Source: MPNP01 sp026710155
Lineage (GTDB): Bacteria > Pseudomonadota > Alphaproteobacteria > Rhodobacterales > Rhodobacteraceae
DNA length: 64,000 bases
NCBI GenBank assembly: GCA_965200885.1
Contig: OZ241737.1
Coordinates: forward strand, 496,001 to 560,000
Reading direction: 5' to 3'
Shown here: positions 7,865 to 16,752 of the stretch, in pieces
Layout: each line of letters opens with the position of its first letter
How positions within the stretch are numbered: position 1 is the stretch's first letter
Notes under the pieces: model-generated
Told to the model about the DNA's origin: nothing
The model's input: the letters and a program-made list of their open reading frames with translations, nothing else
Databases searched by the model: none
Made by a program: the position numbers and the translations under genes

Positions 7865-8608
7865 ATGCTTGAAGTCAAGGAACTTTCTAAGCATTTCGGT
7901 GGAATCAAGGCTGTTGATAATTGCAGTTTTATTGCCAAAGAAGGTCGCATTACTGCCCTGATAGGACCAAATGGTGCCGGCAAGACCACAGCCTTCAATT
8001 GCATCAGTCGTACCATGGCTCCAACAAGCGGTGAAGTCTGGCTTGATGGTGAACGCATTGATCGGTTTCGACCACATCAAATCACGGCCAGAGGACTTTC
8101 CAGAACATTTCAAATTTCTCGTAATCTGGCCGACATGACTGTACTGGAAAACATTATTTGCCAGTCTAAAACCCGCGGATGGAAGGACTTGCTTAAACCG
8201 GCAATGAGTCCTGATGAAATCGATAAGGCCATTGGTATACTGGATTTTCTGGGGATAACCAGAATTGCCCATGAAGACGGATCCAATCTCAGTTTTGGTC
8301 AAAAAAAGCTAATGGATCTTGCTGCCCTATTGATGAGCGGTCCAAAAATAATTCTTCTTGACGAACCGGCAGGTGGTGTTAATCCAACACTCCTTGATGA
8401 GATCGTCAACCACATCCGTCGTCTAAATGAACAGGGCCTTACTGTCCTCATTGTCGAACACAACATGGACCTTATCATGCAACTCTCTGATACGGTTGTG
8501 GTCATGGCCCAGGGAAAGGTAATTGCCAATGGAACTCCCGATGAGATTCAAAATGATCCTGATGTTCTTGAAGCTTATCTGGGTGGAACTTCAGAGAACA
8601 CGGAATGA
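7865..8608 (+). CDS. LIV-type ABC transporter ATPase (LivG-like)
   Basis: First of two ATPases of the uptake system. Walker A is 'GPNGAGKTTAFNC' and Walker B 'KIILLDEPAGGVNP'. The ABC signature is the variant 'LSFGQKKLMDLAALLMSG', and the H-loop is in 'LTVLIVEHNMDLIMQLSDTV'. The long insertion after Walker A with 'RGLSRTFQISRNLADMTVLENI' is typical of LivG as opposed to LivF. 247 residues, normal for LivG. The stop overlaps the next start in ATGA. Confidence 0.92.
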   Translation: MLEVKELSKHFGGIKAVDNCSFIAKEGRITALIGPNGAGKTTAFNCISRTMAPTSGEVWLDGERIDRFRPHQITARGLSRTFQISRNLADMTVLENIICQSKTRGWKDLLKPAMSPDEIDKAIGILDFLGITRIAHEDGSNLSFGQKKLMDLAALLMSGPKIILLDEPAGGVNPTLLDEIVNHIRRLNEQGLTVLIVEHNMDLIMQLSDTVVVMAQGKVIANGTPDEIQNDPDVLEAYLGGTSENTE

Positions 8609-9336
8609 GTAAACTTTTAGAAGCAACTGGAGTTGTCGCAGGTTATGGCGATGGGCCGGCTATTCTCAATGGAGCCGATCTATCGGTTCATCCACGAAAA
8701 GTACATTGTATAATTGGACCAAACGGAGCAGGAAAATCAACCTTGTTAAAGGCTATAGTGGGTATGTTGAAAGTACGGAAAGGCGATGTACGATACAAGG
8801 GTGAAAGTCTAAAAGGGCTCCGTCCGGATAAAATACTCAGGAAGGGAATCTGTTTTGTACCTCAGGAAAGAGCCTTGTTTCCCAAAATGACGGTTCGGGA
8901 AAATCTGCGAATGGGTGGTTATTCCATAACGAACGATTCCTACCTAAATAACAGAATTGGTGAAATAGAAGAGCAATTTCCAATCCTCAAGGAAAGACAC
9001 AGTCAACACGCTGGTACTTTATCTGGCGGTCAGCAGCAAATACTTTCCATGGCAAGGACAATGATTCTCAAACCGGAAATCGTTATGCTGGATGAACCCT
9101 CCCTTGGACTTGCTCCCAAAATAGTTCGTGAGGTTTTTGGGGTCATGCAAATGATGGCCAAGGAAGGGATTACAATTATCCTTGTGGAACAAAATGCACT
9201 TATGGGACTAAAATACTCAGATTGGGGTGTCGTCTTGGATTTGGGTCGTAGTTTATTCGATGGTCCGGCCCAGGAAATTCTTGAAGATCCCCGAATCCAG
9301 GAACTCTACCTGGGTGGTATGAAGGATAAGCCATGA
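8605..9336 (+). CDS. LIV-type ABC transporter ATPase (LivF-like)
   Basis: Second ATPase, 243 residues. Walker A 'IGPNGAGKSTLLKAIVG', signature 'TLSGGQQQILSMARTM', Walker B 'PEIVMLDEPSLGLAPKIV' and switch His replaced by Gln in 'ITIILVEQNALMGL', the usual state in LivF. The 'GICFVPQERALFPKMTVREN' segment is a hallmark of LivF. It overlaps both the LivG-like gene and the LivH-like gene by ATGA, so the three are translationally coupled. Confidence 0.93.
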   Translation: MSKLLEATGVVAGYGDGPAILNGADLSVHPRKVHCIIGPNGAGKSTLLKAIVGMLKVRKGDVRYKGESLKGLRPDKILRKGICFVPQERALFPKMTVRENLRMGGYSITNDSYLNNRIGEIEEQFPILKERHSQHAGTLSGGQQQILSMARTMILKPEIVMLDEPSLGLAPKIVREVFGVMQMMAKEGITIILVEQNALMGLKYSDWGVVLDLGRSLFDGPAQEILEDPRIQELYLGGMKDKP

Positions 9337-10211
9337 TACTCTTGATACAGACGCTGATCCTGGGAATAGCCTTGGGTGGGGTATATGCATTGATGGGTTC
9401 GGGCCTAAGCCTGATATTCGGGGTGATGCGTATCGTCAATCTTGCCCATCCCTCACTGATTATGATCGGTGCCTATGTGGCTTATTGGCCATTTCGCTTA
9501 TCCAACATCGAACCCATGTTCATGTTGCCCGTGGCTGCAATCATTCTTGCATGCATAGGGGCAATCCTCTATCGGTTTGTTTTTGAAAGGGAAGCCCGTT
9601 CAGCCAAATATTCCGAGATGACCGTTCTCCTGACCTTCGCCCTGGCCATGGTTGTCGAAGGCATGCTGGGTACTGCCTTTACCAATACTCAGCGTATAAC
9701 CTCTCCCAACTATGCCACAGAGGCTTTCTTTTTGGCCGACATCTTTATTCCAAAGGGCCAACTTTATGCCTCAATCATATCGATAATCATAATTTCAGCA
9801 TTGGCCCTGTTTCTGAAATATTCACGGCTGGGCTATGCCATAAGAGCGACAACCGAAAATCGTGAAGCCGCCGAATTGCTTGGTGTTAACGTTAATCGTG
9901 TCGGTTTGATCAGTTTTGCAATTGGCTTGGCCCTTGCCGGAGCAGCCGGGGCATTGGTTTCATTTATTTTTTCCTTTTTTCCTTCCAAACACTGGGAATG
10001 GATCGTCATTCTGATGTCCCTCGTTGTCCTAGGCGGTATGGGTTCAATCCTGGGTACTGTTATCGGGGCATTTCTGCTCTCTGCAGTGGCCGCCTTGGTC
10101 GGCACCTATTTTGGTGCAACCTGGTCTACCCTGACATTCTTCATAGCCTTGTTTGTCGTGTTGCTGGTACGACCACAAGGCCTATTTGGCGAAAAGCCGG
10201 AGTTGGCATAA
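9333..10211 (+). CDS. LIV-type ABC transporter permease (LivH-like)
   Basis: Inner-membrane permease, 292 residues with about eight hydrophobic segments. It opens 'MILLIQTLILGIALGGVYAL' and carries 'GVMRIVNLAHPSLIMIGAYV', the family equivalent of the LivH 'vNfAhG' segment. The cytoplasmic loop coupling to the ATPase is 'GYAIRATTENREAAELLGVN', and it ends with 'VLLVRPQGLFGE', a common LivH end. The TAATG junction makes its stop overlap the LivM-like start by one base. Confidence 0.92.
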   Translation: MILLIQTLILGIALGGVYALMGSGLSLIFGVMRIVNLAHPSLIMIGAYVAYWPFRLSNIEPMFMLPVAAIILACIGAILYRFVFEREARSAKYSEMTVLLTFALAMVVEGMLGTAFTNTQRITSPNYATEAFFLADIFIPKGQLYASIISIIIISALALFLKYSRLGYAIRATTENREAAELLGVNVNRVGLISFAIGLALAGAAGALVSFIFSFFPSKHWEWIVILMSLVVLGGMGSILGTVIGAFLLSAVAALVGTYFGATWSTLTFFIALFVVLLVRPQGLFGEKPELA

Positions 10212-11242
10212 TGGCAGAACTTGCAACTGATGAAATACTGGCCGCCCGTGAGCGATATAACCAGAGTATTACCATAGCTATAAACAAGAAAAGAAGCTTG
10301 TGGTTTCCCTATCTGGTATTGGCCCTCCTGCTGGTTCTTCCGGCATTGCAATTAATTGGCAACTTCAACTATGTCATACATCTGACCCTGTTCACCGCTT
10401 GCTATGTGGTCATGGCTACAGGCTGGAATATTCTTGGTGGATTTACCGGATATATTTCTCTCGGTCATAATGTTTTTTTCGCCATAGGAGGTTACTTTGC
10501 CGGCATGATCTTTGCCCGGTTGGACATTTCGACCATAATCATGGCTCCACTGGCCGGTCTTGTGGCCGCCATTATAGGTTATTGCATCGGTTTGGTAACA
10601 CTCCGTGTACGAGGTCCGTCCTTCATCATTTCTTCTCTTGCATTGGTCATGATCTTTCGAATTGTCTTCGAAAACTGGGAGTTTATAGGAGGTGCTGCCG
10701 GTCTTGCCTTACCCGTCAACGACTTACCCGTCCAATGGGCTAAACTACCCTATTATTATGCATTTATCGTAATGGCGGCAATTGCGGTCTGGGTCAGTTA
10801 CAAAATCAAGCATTCCAAGTTTGGCCTTGGCCTGCGAGCAATCTCCAAGGATGAAATAAAGGCTGAGAGTTCAGGTATCAACACACGTCTTTACAAGGTA
10901 CTGGCCTTTGCAGTATCGGCCTTTTTTGTTGGTATGGCTGGTGCCGTTTGGGGTGAGTATCTGACCTACATCCGGCCCAACATATTCCTTATCATACTTA
11001 TTTCCGTCAACATGGTTCTGATGTGTGTTCTGGGAGGAAAAGGTACTATCGCAGGACCCGTGATCGGTGCCATACTCATTATTGCCTTCAATGAATTGTT
11101 CGTGGCAACCCTTGGTGCTTCCGAAATCAATGTACTGGCTACCGGCCTGATCATGATGTTGACCTTGATATTTTTTCCTCTTGGAATTGTGGGAACACTT
11201 GCCAAACATGGCAAACTCCCACAATTCCTGAACTGGGACTAG
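10211..11242 (+). CDS. LIV-type ABC transporter permease (LivM-like)
   Basis: Second permease, 343 residues. The frame is open much further upstream, but the ATG at 10211 is chosen because it directly overlaps the LivH stop (TAATG) and gives a normal N-terminus 'MAELATDEILAARERYNQS' before the first membrane segment. The family core 'YISLGHNVFFAIGGYFAGM' and 'LGLRAISKDEIKAESSGIN' is present, followed by 'MVLMCVLGGKGTIAGPVIGA'. It completes a full binding protein + G + F + H + M set, so uptake by this operon should be self-contained. Confidence 0.92.
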   Translation: MAELATDEILAARERYNQSITIAINKKRSLWFPYLVLALLLVLPALQLIGNFNYVIHLTLFTACYVVMATGWNILGGFTGYISLGHNVFFAIGGYFAGMIFARLDISTIIMAPLAGLVAAIIGYCIGLVTLRVRGPSFIISSLALVMIFRIVFENWEFIGGAAGLALPVNDLPVQWAKLPYYYAFIVMAAIAVWVSYKIKHSKFGLGLRAISKDEIKAESSGINTRLYKVLAFAVSAFFVGMAGAVWGEYLTYIRPNIFLIILISVNMVLMCVLGGKGTIAGPVIGAILIIAFNELFVATLGASEINVLATGLIMMLTLIFFPLGIVGTLAKHGKLPQFLNWD

Positions 11243-11245
11243 AAC

Positions 11246-12019
11246 ATGTCTGAATTTATTCTTTTTAATGCCCCCCAATCGACTTGCAGCCAACGTATCA
11301 GGTACTTGTTGCATGCCAAGGGCATCGTCTTTCAAGAACATAAGCTGGATCTGTTTGCCGGTGATCAACTGAAAGCGGAATATCTTGCCATCAACCCTAA
11401 TGGTGTCGTTCCCACATTGGTCCATGATGGACAGGCTATCATTGACAGTACTGTCATTCTTGAATATCTGGAGGATATCTTGCCGGGCAGCCCATCATTT
11501 AGACCAGACGATCCGGTTGCCATTGCAGAGATGCGTTCGCAGATGAGATTTATTGACGAGGTACCAACTCCTGCAATTCGTGTTCCATCCTATAATCTCG
11601 CCTTTCTTCCCCATTTTCAGGCAATGTCAGAGAAGGAGTTTCAGGATTTGTGCGACAGTAAACCCCTGAGGCGGGAATTCCTCATGAAAATGGGTCGGAC
11701 CGGCTTCCCCGACAAGGACATGGATGAAGCACTTGGTCGTTTACAAAGGGGTATCGACAGGATGGCCAAATATATCAAGGAAAATGGCGGGCCCTGGCTG
11801 TACGGAGATACCATATCCCTCTCAGACCTTGCAATCATGCCGGTTGTTGTCCGCATGGATGATATCAATTTGGGCCATCTATGGGACAAGTATCCCACAA
11901 TCAACTCATGGCTTGAGCTGATTCAAGAGACCACGTCTTACAAGGCCACCTATTACCAAGGTTCTCTACTCACGGAGAAATACCCCCATCTGGCCAAACT
12001 TAAACAGAAAACCTGTTGA
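11246..12019 (+). CDS. Glutathione S-transferase family protein, beta-etherase (LigF)-like
   Basis: A 257-residue GST with the N-terminal thioredoxin-like domain: 'LFNAPQSTCSQRIRYLLHAKG', the cis-Pro 'NGVVPTLVHDG' and the glutathione-binding 'IIDSTVILEYLEDI'. An all-helical domain with 'LYGDTISLSDLAIMPVVVR' follows. Length and layout ('EYLED..P', '..RPDDP...AEMR', a later 'GFPDKDMDEALGRLQRG') recall the LigE/LigF beta-aryl-etherase class more than general detoxifying GSTs; this comparison is from memory, not alignment. It starts 3 bases after the LivM stop and so belongs to the operon, which implies a catabolic job such as glutathione-dependent ether or thioether cleavage of the imported compound. 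That job is inferred. Confidence 0.75.
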   Translation: MSEFILFNAPQSTCSQRIRYLLHAKGIVFQEHKLDLFAGDQLKAEYLAINPNGVVPTLVHDGQAIIDSTVILEYLEDILPGSPSFRPDDPVAIAEMRSQMRFIDEVPTPAIRVPSYNLAFLPHFQAMSEKEFQDLCDSKPLRREFLMKMGRTGFPDKDMDEALGRLQRGIDRMAKYIKENGGPWLYGDTISLSDLAIMPVVVRMDDINLGHLWDKYPTINSWLELIQETTSYKATYYQGSLLTEKYPHLAKLKQKTC

Positions 12020-12122
12020 CCTGTTTGATGTTTTGTTCAGATTGGACAGATTATGCACTGGATTTAGCCCTGATCAAGCACACCTAATATTTATTGAACT
12101 ATTTTAGTAAAGGATATTACTG

Positions 12123-13421
12123 ATGAACCGAGCACTTACACCCAATGTGTTGGTACCTGCAGATCTTAAACCAAACTGGAACTGGGAAGACCGACTACCT
12201 GCCTGGGGACATACCAATACCGACTTTGAGCGACGTGTGGATTTCGACCGGCTGCGTCGCTATCGACTTTCTCGTGCAAGGCAAGCCCTGACAAACAGCA
12301 ATTGTGGATCACTTTTGCTTTTTGACGTCAACAATATCCGCTATGTCTCAGCCACCAAGATTGGGGAATGGGAGCGTGACAAAATGTGTCGTTTCTGTCT
12401 GCTGACAGGTGACGAATCCCCCTATGTCTGGGACTTTGGATCAGCTGCCGTCCACCATCGGAAATATTCCGACTGGTTGCTTCCCGATCATTGCCGTGCT
12501 GGTGTTGTTGGCATGAGAGGAACGATCCCGCCAAGTTTTGGCTTGATGAAACACTATGCCGAAGAGATTGCTGATCTGATCCGGAAAGCCGGCATGGCCG
12601 ATATGCCGGTTGGTGTTGATTATGCTGAAACGGCAATGTTTCATGTCTTGCAGGAAGCCGGATTGAATTTGGTGGATGGCCAACAAGTCATGCTTTCGGC
12701 ACGTGAAATCAAGAATTGGGACGAGATTCAGCTTCTGACCCAAGCGGCCAGCATGGTGGACGGAACCTACCACATGATCTACGAGAACCTGAAACCCGGT
12801 GTCCGAGAAAACGACATCGTAGCCTTGGCCAACAAGATGCTCTATGAAATGGGCAGTGACGATGTTGAAGCCATCAATGCCATTTCGGGGGAAAGATGCA
12901 ACCCGCATCCACATAATTTCACAGACCGCTATTTCCGTCCGGGAGATCAGGCTTTCTTTGACATACTGCAATCCTATCAGGGCTATCGAACGTGTTATTA
13001 TCGAACCTTCAACATAGGGCGAGCCACACCTTCTCAGAATGATGCCTATATCAAGGCACGTGAATGGCTTGATGCTGCCATCCAGGCCATAAGACCCGGG
13101 GTAACCACGGACGCTGTTGCCAGGCTTTGGCCAACAGCAGAATCCATTGGCTTTCCAAATGAACTGGCTGCCTTCGGTCTGCAATTTGGGCATGGGCTGG
13201 GTTTGGCTCTGCATGAACGACCAATCATAAGTCGTGCTGTGAGTCTTGATAATCCGATGGAGATTCAAACCGGCATGGTATTTGCCTTGGAAACCTACTG
13301 TCCGGCCGATGACGGGTATTCTGCGGCTAGAATCGAAGAGGAAGTTGTCGTGACGGATAAGGGTTGTGAGGTCATATCGCTTTTCCCAGCAGAGGAACTT
13401 CCCATTGCCAGTCGATATTGA
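12123..13421 (+). CDS. M24-family (creatinase / DddP-like) protein with altered metal site
   Basis: A 432-residue 'pita-bread' fold protein. The N-terminal creatinase-type domain includes 'FDRLRRYRLSRARQAL' and 'SLLLFDVNNIRYVSATKIGEW', a pattern resembling the DMSP lyase DddP. The C-terminal M24 domain has the expected His in 'FGHGLGLALHERPI' and the two Glu in 'VFALETYCP' and 'AARIEEEVVVT'. The dimetal motif is not normal: where M24 peptidases have D-x10-D ('iDfG...GY.sDitRtf'), this protein has 'FFDILQSYQGYRTCYYRTF', keeping the first Asp and putting Cys at the second. It may be metal-free, like creatinase, or bind metal differently. A peptidase role is doubtful; a lyase or hydrolase acting on the imported compound fits the operon better. 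Confidence 0.75.
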   Translation: MNRALTPNVLVPADLKPNWNWEDRLPAWGHTNTDFERRVDFDRLRRYRLSRARQALTNSNCGSLLLFDVNNIRYVSATKIGEWERDKMCRFCLLTGDESPYVWDFGSAAVHHRKYSDWLLPDHCRAGVVGMRGTIPPSFGLMKHYAEEIADLIRKAGMADMPVGVDYAETAMFHVLQEAGLNLVDGQQVMLSAREIKNWDEIQLLTQAASMVDGTYHMIYENLKPGVRENDIVALANKMLYEMGSDDVEAINAISGERCNPHPHNFTDRYFRPGDQAFFDILQSYQGYRTCYYRTFNIGRATPSQNDAYIKAREWLDAAIQAIRPGVTTDAVARLWPTAESIGFPNELAAFGLQFGHGLGLALHERPIISRAVSLDNPMEIQTGMVFALETYCPADDGYSAARIEEEVVVTDKGCEVISLFPAEELPIASRY

Positions 13422-13444
13422 TCCATGATATTCGAGATCACCAG

Positions 13445-14470
13445 ATGACCAAGTCAGTTCGAAAAAATACCGAACAATTCCTGCATTTATATAAGCAGAT
13501 GGTCCGTATACGTACCTTTGAGGAGAATGCCAACCAGTTGTACCTCAATGCCAAGATGCCGGGCCTGACCCATATGTATATTGGTCAGGAAGCTGTTGCC
13601 GTTGGAGTTTGTGAAGCATTGGAAAATACCGATCGAATTACTTCGACTCATCGTGGCCATGGTCATTGTCTTGCCAAAGGTGCCAAATTCAAGCAAATGT
13701 TTTGTGAACTGCTTGGCAAGGCTGAGGGTTACTGCCGGGGTAAAGGTGGATCAATGCACATTGCCGATCAGGACAATGGCAATCTGGGTGCCAATGCCAT
13801 CGTCGGTGGCTCCATGGGCATAGCAACCGGTGCGGCCCTTTCGGCAAAATTGCTTGATACCAAGACTGTGACAGTCTGCTTTTTTGGTGATGGGGCAACA
13901 GCCCAGGGCCTATGGTATGAAGTCATGAATATGGCTGCCCTTTGGCAACTGCCTGTCATCTATGCCTGTGAAAACAATGGCTATTCCGAATATACCCCAA
14001 CCAGCGAAATTGCAGCAGGCTCCCTTAAGGCAAGGGCCGAAGCCTTTGGTATTGAATCACACAAGGTTGACGGACAGGATGTTCTGGCGGTTCATACCCT
14101 CACCCAGGGTTTGGTCAACAGGTTGCGTAATGGCGAGGGACCCTTTTTTATTGAATTGGAGACATACCGATATCATGGTCATCATGTCGGTGATATCAAC
14201 CGCAGTTATTACCGCACCAAGGATGAAGAGACGGCTTGGCAGAAGGATCGCGACCCGATTACCAATTTTGGCAGATGGCTTGAAGAACAGGACATTGCAA
14301 ACTCTGAGGAACTGTCCGAAATTGCAAGTAACATTCATGCCGAGGCTGATGAAGCCGTTCGATACGCAATTGATGCACCGTATCCGAATCATGGCGAGGT
14401 TGATACCCATGTCTTTGCTGGAGTGAAGCATGCCCTGCCCTATATCAGTGGAGGCCGGATTGGATCATGA
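13445..14470 (+). CDS. 2-oxoacid / acetoin dehydrogenase E1 component, alpha subunit
   Basis: TPP-dependent E1 alpha of the pyruvate / acetoin dehydrogenase family, 341 residues from the ATG at 13445 (an upstream TTG at 13418 is possible). The E1 alpha signature is complete: 'MPGLTHMYIGQEAVAVGVCE', 'RGHGHCLAKGA' and 'GKGGSMHIAD', the TPP motif GDG-x(~27)-NN in 'FFGDGATAQG...YACENNGYSEYTPT', and the regulatory-loop region 'YRYHGHHVGDINRSYYRTKDE'. Decarboxylates a 2-oxo acid, or cleaves acetoin, to form hydroxyalkyl-TPP. It overlaps the beta-subunit start. No dihydrolipoamide dehydrogenase gene is present, so E3 would be shared from elsewhere. Confidence 0.9.
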   Translation: MTKSVRKNTEQFLHLYKQMVRIRTFEENANQLYLNAKMPGLTHMYIGQEAVAVGVCEALENTDRITSTHRGHGHCLAKGAKFKQMFCELLGKAEGYCRGKGGSMHIADQDNGNLGANAIVGGSMGIATGAALSAKLLDTKTVTVCFFGDGATAQGLWYEVMNMAALWQLPVIYACENNGYSEYTPTSEIAAGSLKARAEAFGIESHKVDGQDVLAVHTLTQGLVNRLRNGEGPFFIELETYRYHGHHVGDINRSYYRTKDEETAWQKDRDPITNFGRWLEEQDIANSEELSEIASNIHAEADEAVRYAIDAPYPNHGEVDTHVFAGVKHALPYISGGRIGS

Positions 14471-15458
14471 AATTACCCATTCACAGGCCGTGAATGAGGC
14501 CATTGCCGAGGAAATGCGACGTGATTCAACCGTCATCCTGCTGGGTGAGGATGTAGCCGAGGCCGGTACCCCCTTTAAGGTCCTGTCCGGTCTTGTCGAG
14601 GAATTTGGAACTGAAAGGGTTATTGATACGCCGATTGCCGAACCTGGATTCATGGGAATCGCGGTTGGTGCAGCCATGACGGGCATGCGTCCAATCGTGG
14701 ACATCATGTTTGGTGATTTTCTGTTTCTCATCATGGATCAATTGTGCAACCAGGCGGCCAAGACACACTATATGTCGGGTGGCAAACTGAATGTTCCGCT
14801 GGTGGTCAGGACCAATCTTGGTGCAACGCGTCGTTCGGCAGCCCAGCACAGTCAATCGCTGCATGCCTTGGTAGCCCACATTCCGGGATTAAAGATAGCA
14901 CTACCAGCGACACCCTATGAAGCCAAGGGGCTGCTGAAAACTGCGATAAGAGATGACAACCCGGTCGTCATATTTGAAGATAAGCTGAGCTATCAAATGA
15001 AGGGTAATGTCCCTGAAGAGGAATACCTTATCGAATTTGGCCAAGCCAATCTGCTTCGTGAAGGCAGTGATGTGACCCTGATCGGTACTTCTTCCATGGT
15101 TCAAACATGTCAGGCAGCTGCCGACTTGCTGGCTGAAGAAGGAATTTCTGCCGAAGTTCTGGATCCACGAACAATAGTACCTCTGGACGAAACGGCAATC
15201 CTTGAGAGTGTCAGGAAAACTTCTCGAGCAGTGGTTATTGACGAGGGTCATCAAAATTATGGAGTTACGGCCGAGATTGCTGCACGGATTTCCGAAAAGG
15301 CCTTTTATCATTTGGACGCACCGGTCATCCGTCTTGGTGCCATGGATGTACCCGTTCCCTTCTCACCCGCTCTGGAAGACTTGACCGTTCCTACACCGAA
15401 ACTTGTTGCCAGGAAGTCACTTTCCATCTGTCGTGGAGAATTGGTTCATGATGCATGA
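14460..15458 (+). CDS. 2-oxoacid / acetoin dehydrogenase E1 component, beta subunit
   Basis: E1 beta subunit. The best start is the TTG at 14460: GGAGG lies at 14450-14454, five bases before it, and the protein then begins 'MDHEITHSQAVNEAIAEEM', the standard E1 beta N-terminus. In-frame ATG 14430 would add a non-conserved leader. Conserved parts are 'LLGEDVAEAGTPFKVLSGL', 'DTPIAEPGFMGIAVGAAM', 'RTNLGATRRSAAQHSQSLHA' and 'VIFEDKLSY', with the C-terminal transketolase fold 'VTLIGTSSMVQTC'. The E1 beta usually reads 'GGG..G.gpqHSQ'; here the Gly run is replaced by 'GATRRSAAQHSQ', a deviation near the active-site entrance. Confidence 0.88.
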   Translation: MDHEITHSQAVNEAIAEEMRRDSTVILLGEDVAEAGTPFKVLSGLVEEFGTERVIDTPIAEPGFMGIAVGAAMTGMRPIVDIMFGDFLFLIMDQLCNQAAKTHYMSGGKLNVPLVVRTNLGATRRSAAQHSQSLHALVAHIPGLKIALPATPYEAKGLLKTAIRDDNPVVIFEDKLSYQMKGNVPEEEYLIEFGQANLLREGSDVTLIGTSSMVQTCQAAADLLAEEGISAEVLDPRTIVPLDETAILESVRKTSRAVVIDEGHQNYGVTAEIAARISEKAFYHLDAPVIRLGAMDVPVPFSPALEDLTVPTPKLVARKSLSICRGELVHDA

Positions 15459-16443
15459 GATCATCATGCCTGCCTTGGGCATGACCCAGGATTCAGGTCG
15501 GATTATCTCCTGGAAAAAACGGGTTGGTGATGAAATAGCTCTAGGTGACATCCTCATGGAAGTGGAAACCGACAAGACCACCATGGAAGTGGAAGCACAG
15601 CATTCCGGCTTTCTTGCCAAATTATTTTCCGAAGAGGGAACCGATGTACCGGTTGGTGAAGTTATTGCGATAATTTCAGATACGGAAACAGATGGTGAAA
15701 TTCCCGAATCCTCAAGCCCATCCAAACCAGACAAGGAAACTAAATCTCCAGCAAGTCCACTGGTAGGAGTTCCAGAGCCTGAAATGCCAAGTCTCCCTAA
15801 AACACCTATCGTCGACAGGAACAACACATATGGCAAGATTTTAGCGTCCCCAAAGGCAAAGCGACTGGCTGGTGAACATGGTTTTGATCTGGGTTATCTT
15901 GTCCAGTTGGGGCTACCACAGCCTTATCATGTTTCGGACCTCAAGGAGTTTGAATCCATACCACCTGATCATGCACCAGGCATCGAAATATATGTTCGTG
16001 CTGAAGTGGATGGTACGGCATTCCGGGACTTTGGTGAATTGATAAATAACAGAGCAGATTTACCGATCACGGTAGCAATGGCTGCATTTGCCGCCCGGTC
16101 ATATCAGGAAGTGCTCGGGGCAAGGGATGTTGTGGTACAGGTGGATACCATATCCAAGACGACTATTTCTTACATTGTACCCGAGTTTGCCTGTCTAAGT
16201 AAAATTGTCCAGACCGATGAAGCGAGACTGCCGGACCTGATTATCACCGATCTTACACACTTAAGATTTTCAAGCCTGAAGTGCGACCCTGCATTGGTAC
16301 CCAACTTTTCCATCGGAGTGAAGGGGGACAGTATTGAAGTTATGCTGATATCACCCAAAGGTTCTTTGGATCAACTCCAGCTCGTCAATTGCATGGAAGG
16401 TTTTATCAACAGGTTGGAAGAACCCCTGATGTATTTGCTTTGA
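15448..16443 (+). CDS. E2-like lipoyl protein with degenerate acyltransferase domain
   Basis: The 331-residue product has a normal lipoyl domain with the lipoylated Lys at about residue 43 in 'MEVETDKTTMEVEA', an acidic/Pro linker (about 75-120), and a peripheral subunit-binding domain 'ASPKAKRLAGEHGFDLGYL'. The rest (about 165 residues) is shorter than the usual 230-residue 2-oxoacid acyltransferase core, and the catalytic H-x3-D-G motif near the C-terminus is not found: the end reads 'VNCMEGFINRLEEPLMYLL'. The protein can carry and present a lipoyl arm but probably cannot do standard acyl transfer to CoA; it may be a scaffold or catalyse something else. ATG 15448 (or 15451) follows GGAG at 15435; it overlaps E1 beta. 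Confidence 0.75.
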   Translation: MMHEIIMPALGMTQDSGRIISWKKRVGDEIALGDILMEVETDKTTMEVEAQHSGFLAKLFSEEGTDVPVGEVIAIISDTETDGEIPESSSPSKPDKETKSPASPLVGVPEPEMPSLPKTPIVDRNNTYGKILASPKAKRLAGEHGFDLGYLVQLGLPQPYHVSDLKEFESIPPDHAPGIEIYVRAEVDGTAFRDFGELINNRADLPITVAMAAFAARSYQEVLGARDVVVQVDTISKTTISYIVPEFACLSKIVQTDEARLPDLIITDLTHLRFSSLKCDPALVPNFSIGVKGDSIEVMLISPKGSLDQLQLVNCMEGFINRLEEPLMYLL

Positions 16444-16752
16444 GAAGTAGTTTATGCGATTACTCGAAAATATGATTTGAGTTCCACCTCAAATACTGTA
16501 AAAAAATAGCAACTTCCATTTTCCTCCCATGGCAAGAGATTTTGATGCCGCTTGGTATCCTTGATAGAAACAATTTATCAATTTTTTGATGATATTTGGT
16601 CCATATTTGACAGGATATTGGATTTCAAAATGATTTGATAGAAGTTACAAAACAATGTAATTTGTTATTAGATTGACATTACATTGATTATATGCGTTCT
16701 GAATTTAGACAGGCCATATTCATTAAATTAACTGGAGTAGGGATTTTTACAA
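16444..16752. other. Intergenic region with an inverted repeat
   Basis: About 310 AT-rich bases between the E2-like gene and the SAF-domain dehydrogenase. A 7-base stem ATTTGAG / CTCAAAT occurs at 16475-16494 without a T-tract. CAATGTAA (16653-16660) and TTACATTG (16679-16686) form an 8-base inverted repeat that could be a regulator site for the downstream gene. TTGACA at 16673 has no well-placed -10 box, so I do not call a promoter. No gene was seen. Confidence 0.4.

Noticed and set aside
7259..8302. Long minus-strand frame of 347 codons opposite the binding-protein and LivG genes
   Set aside because: It lies fully antisense to two well-supported genes, has no recognised family and no ribosome site; it is a shadow of codon bias.
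12441..13268. Minus-strand frame of 275 codons opposite the M24 gene
   Set aside because: Antisense to a conserved gene, random-looking product.
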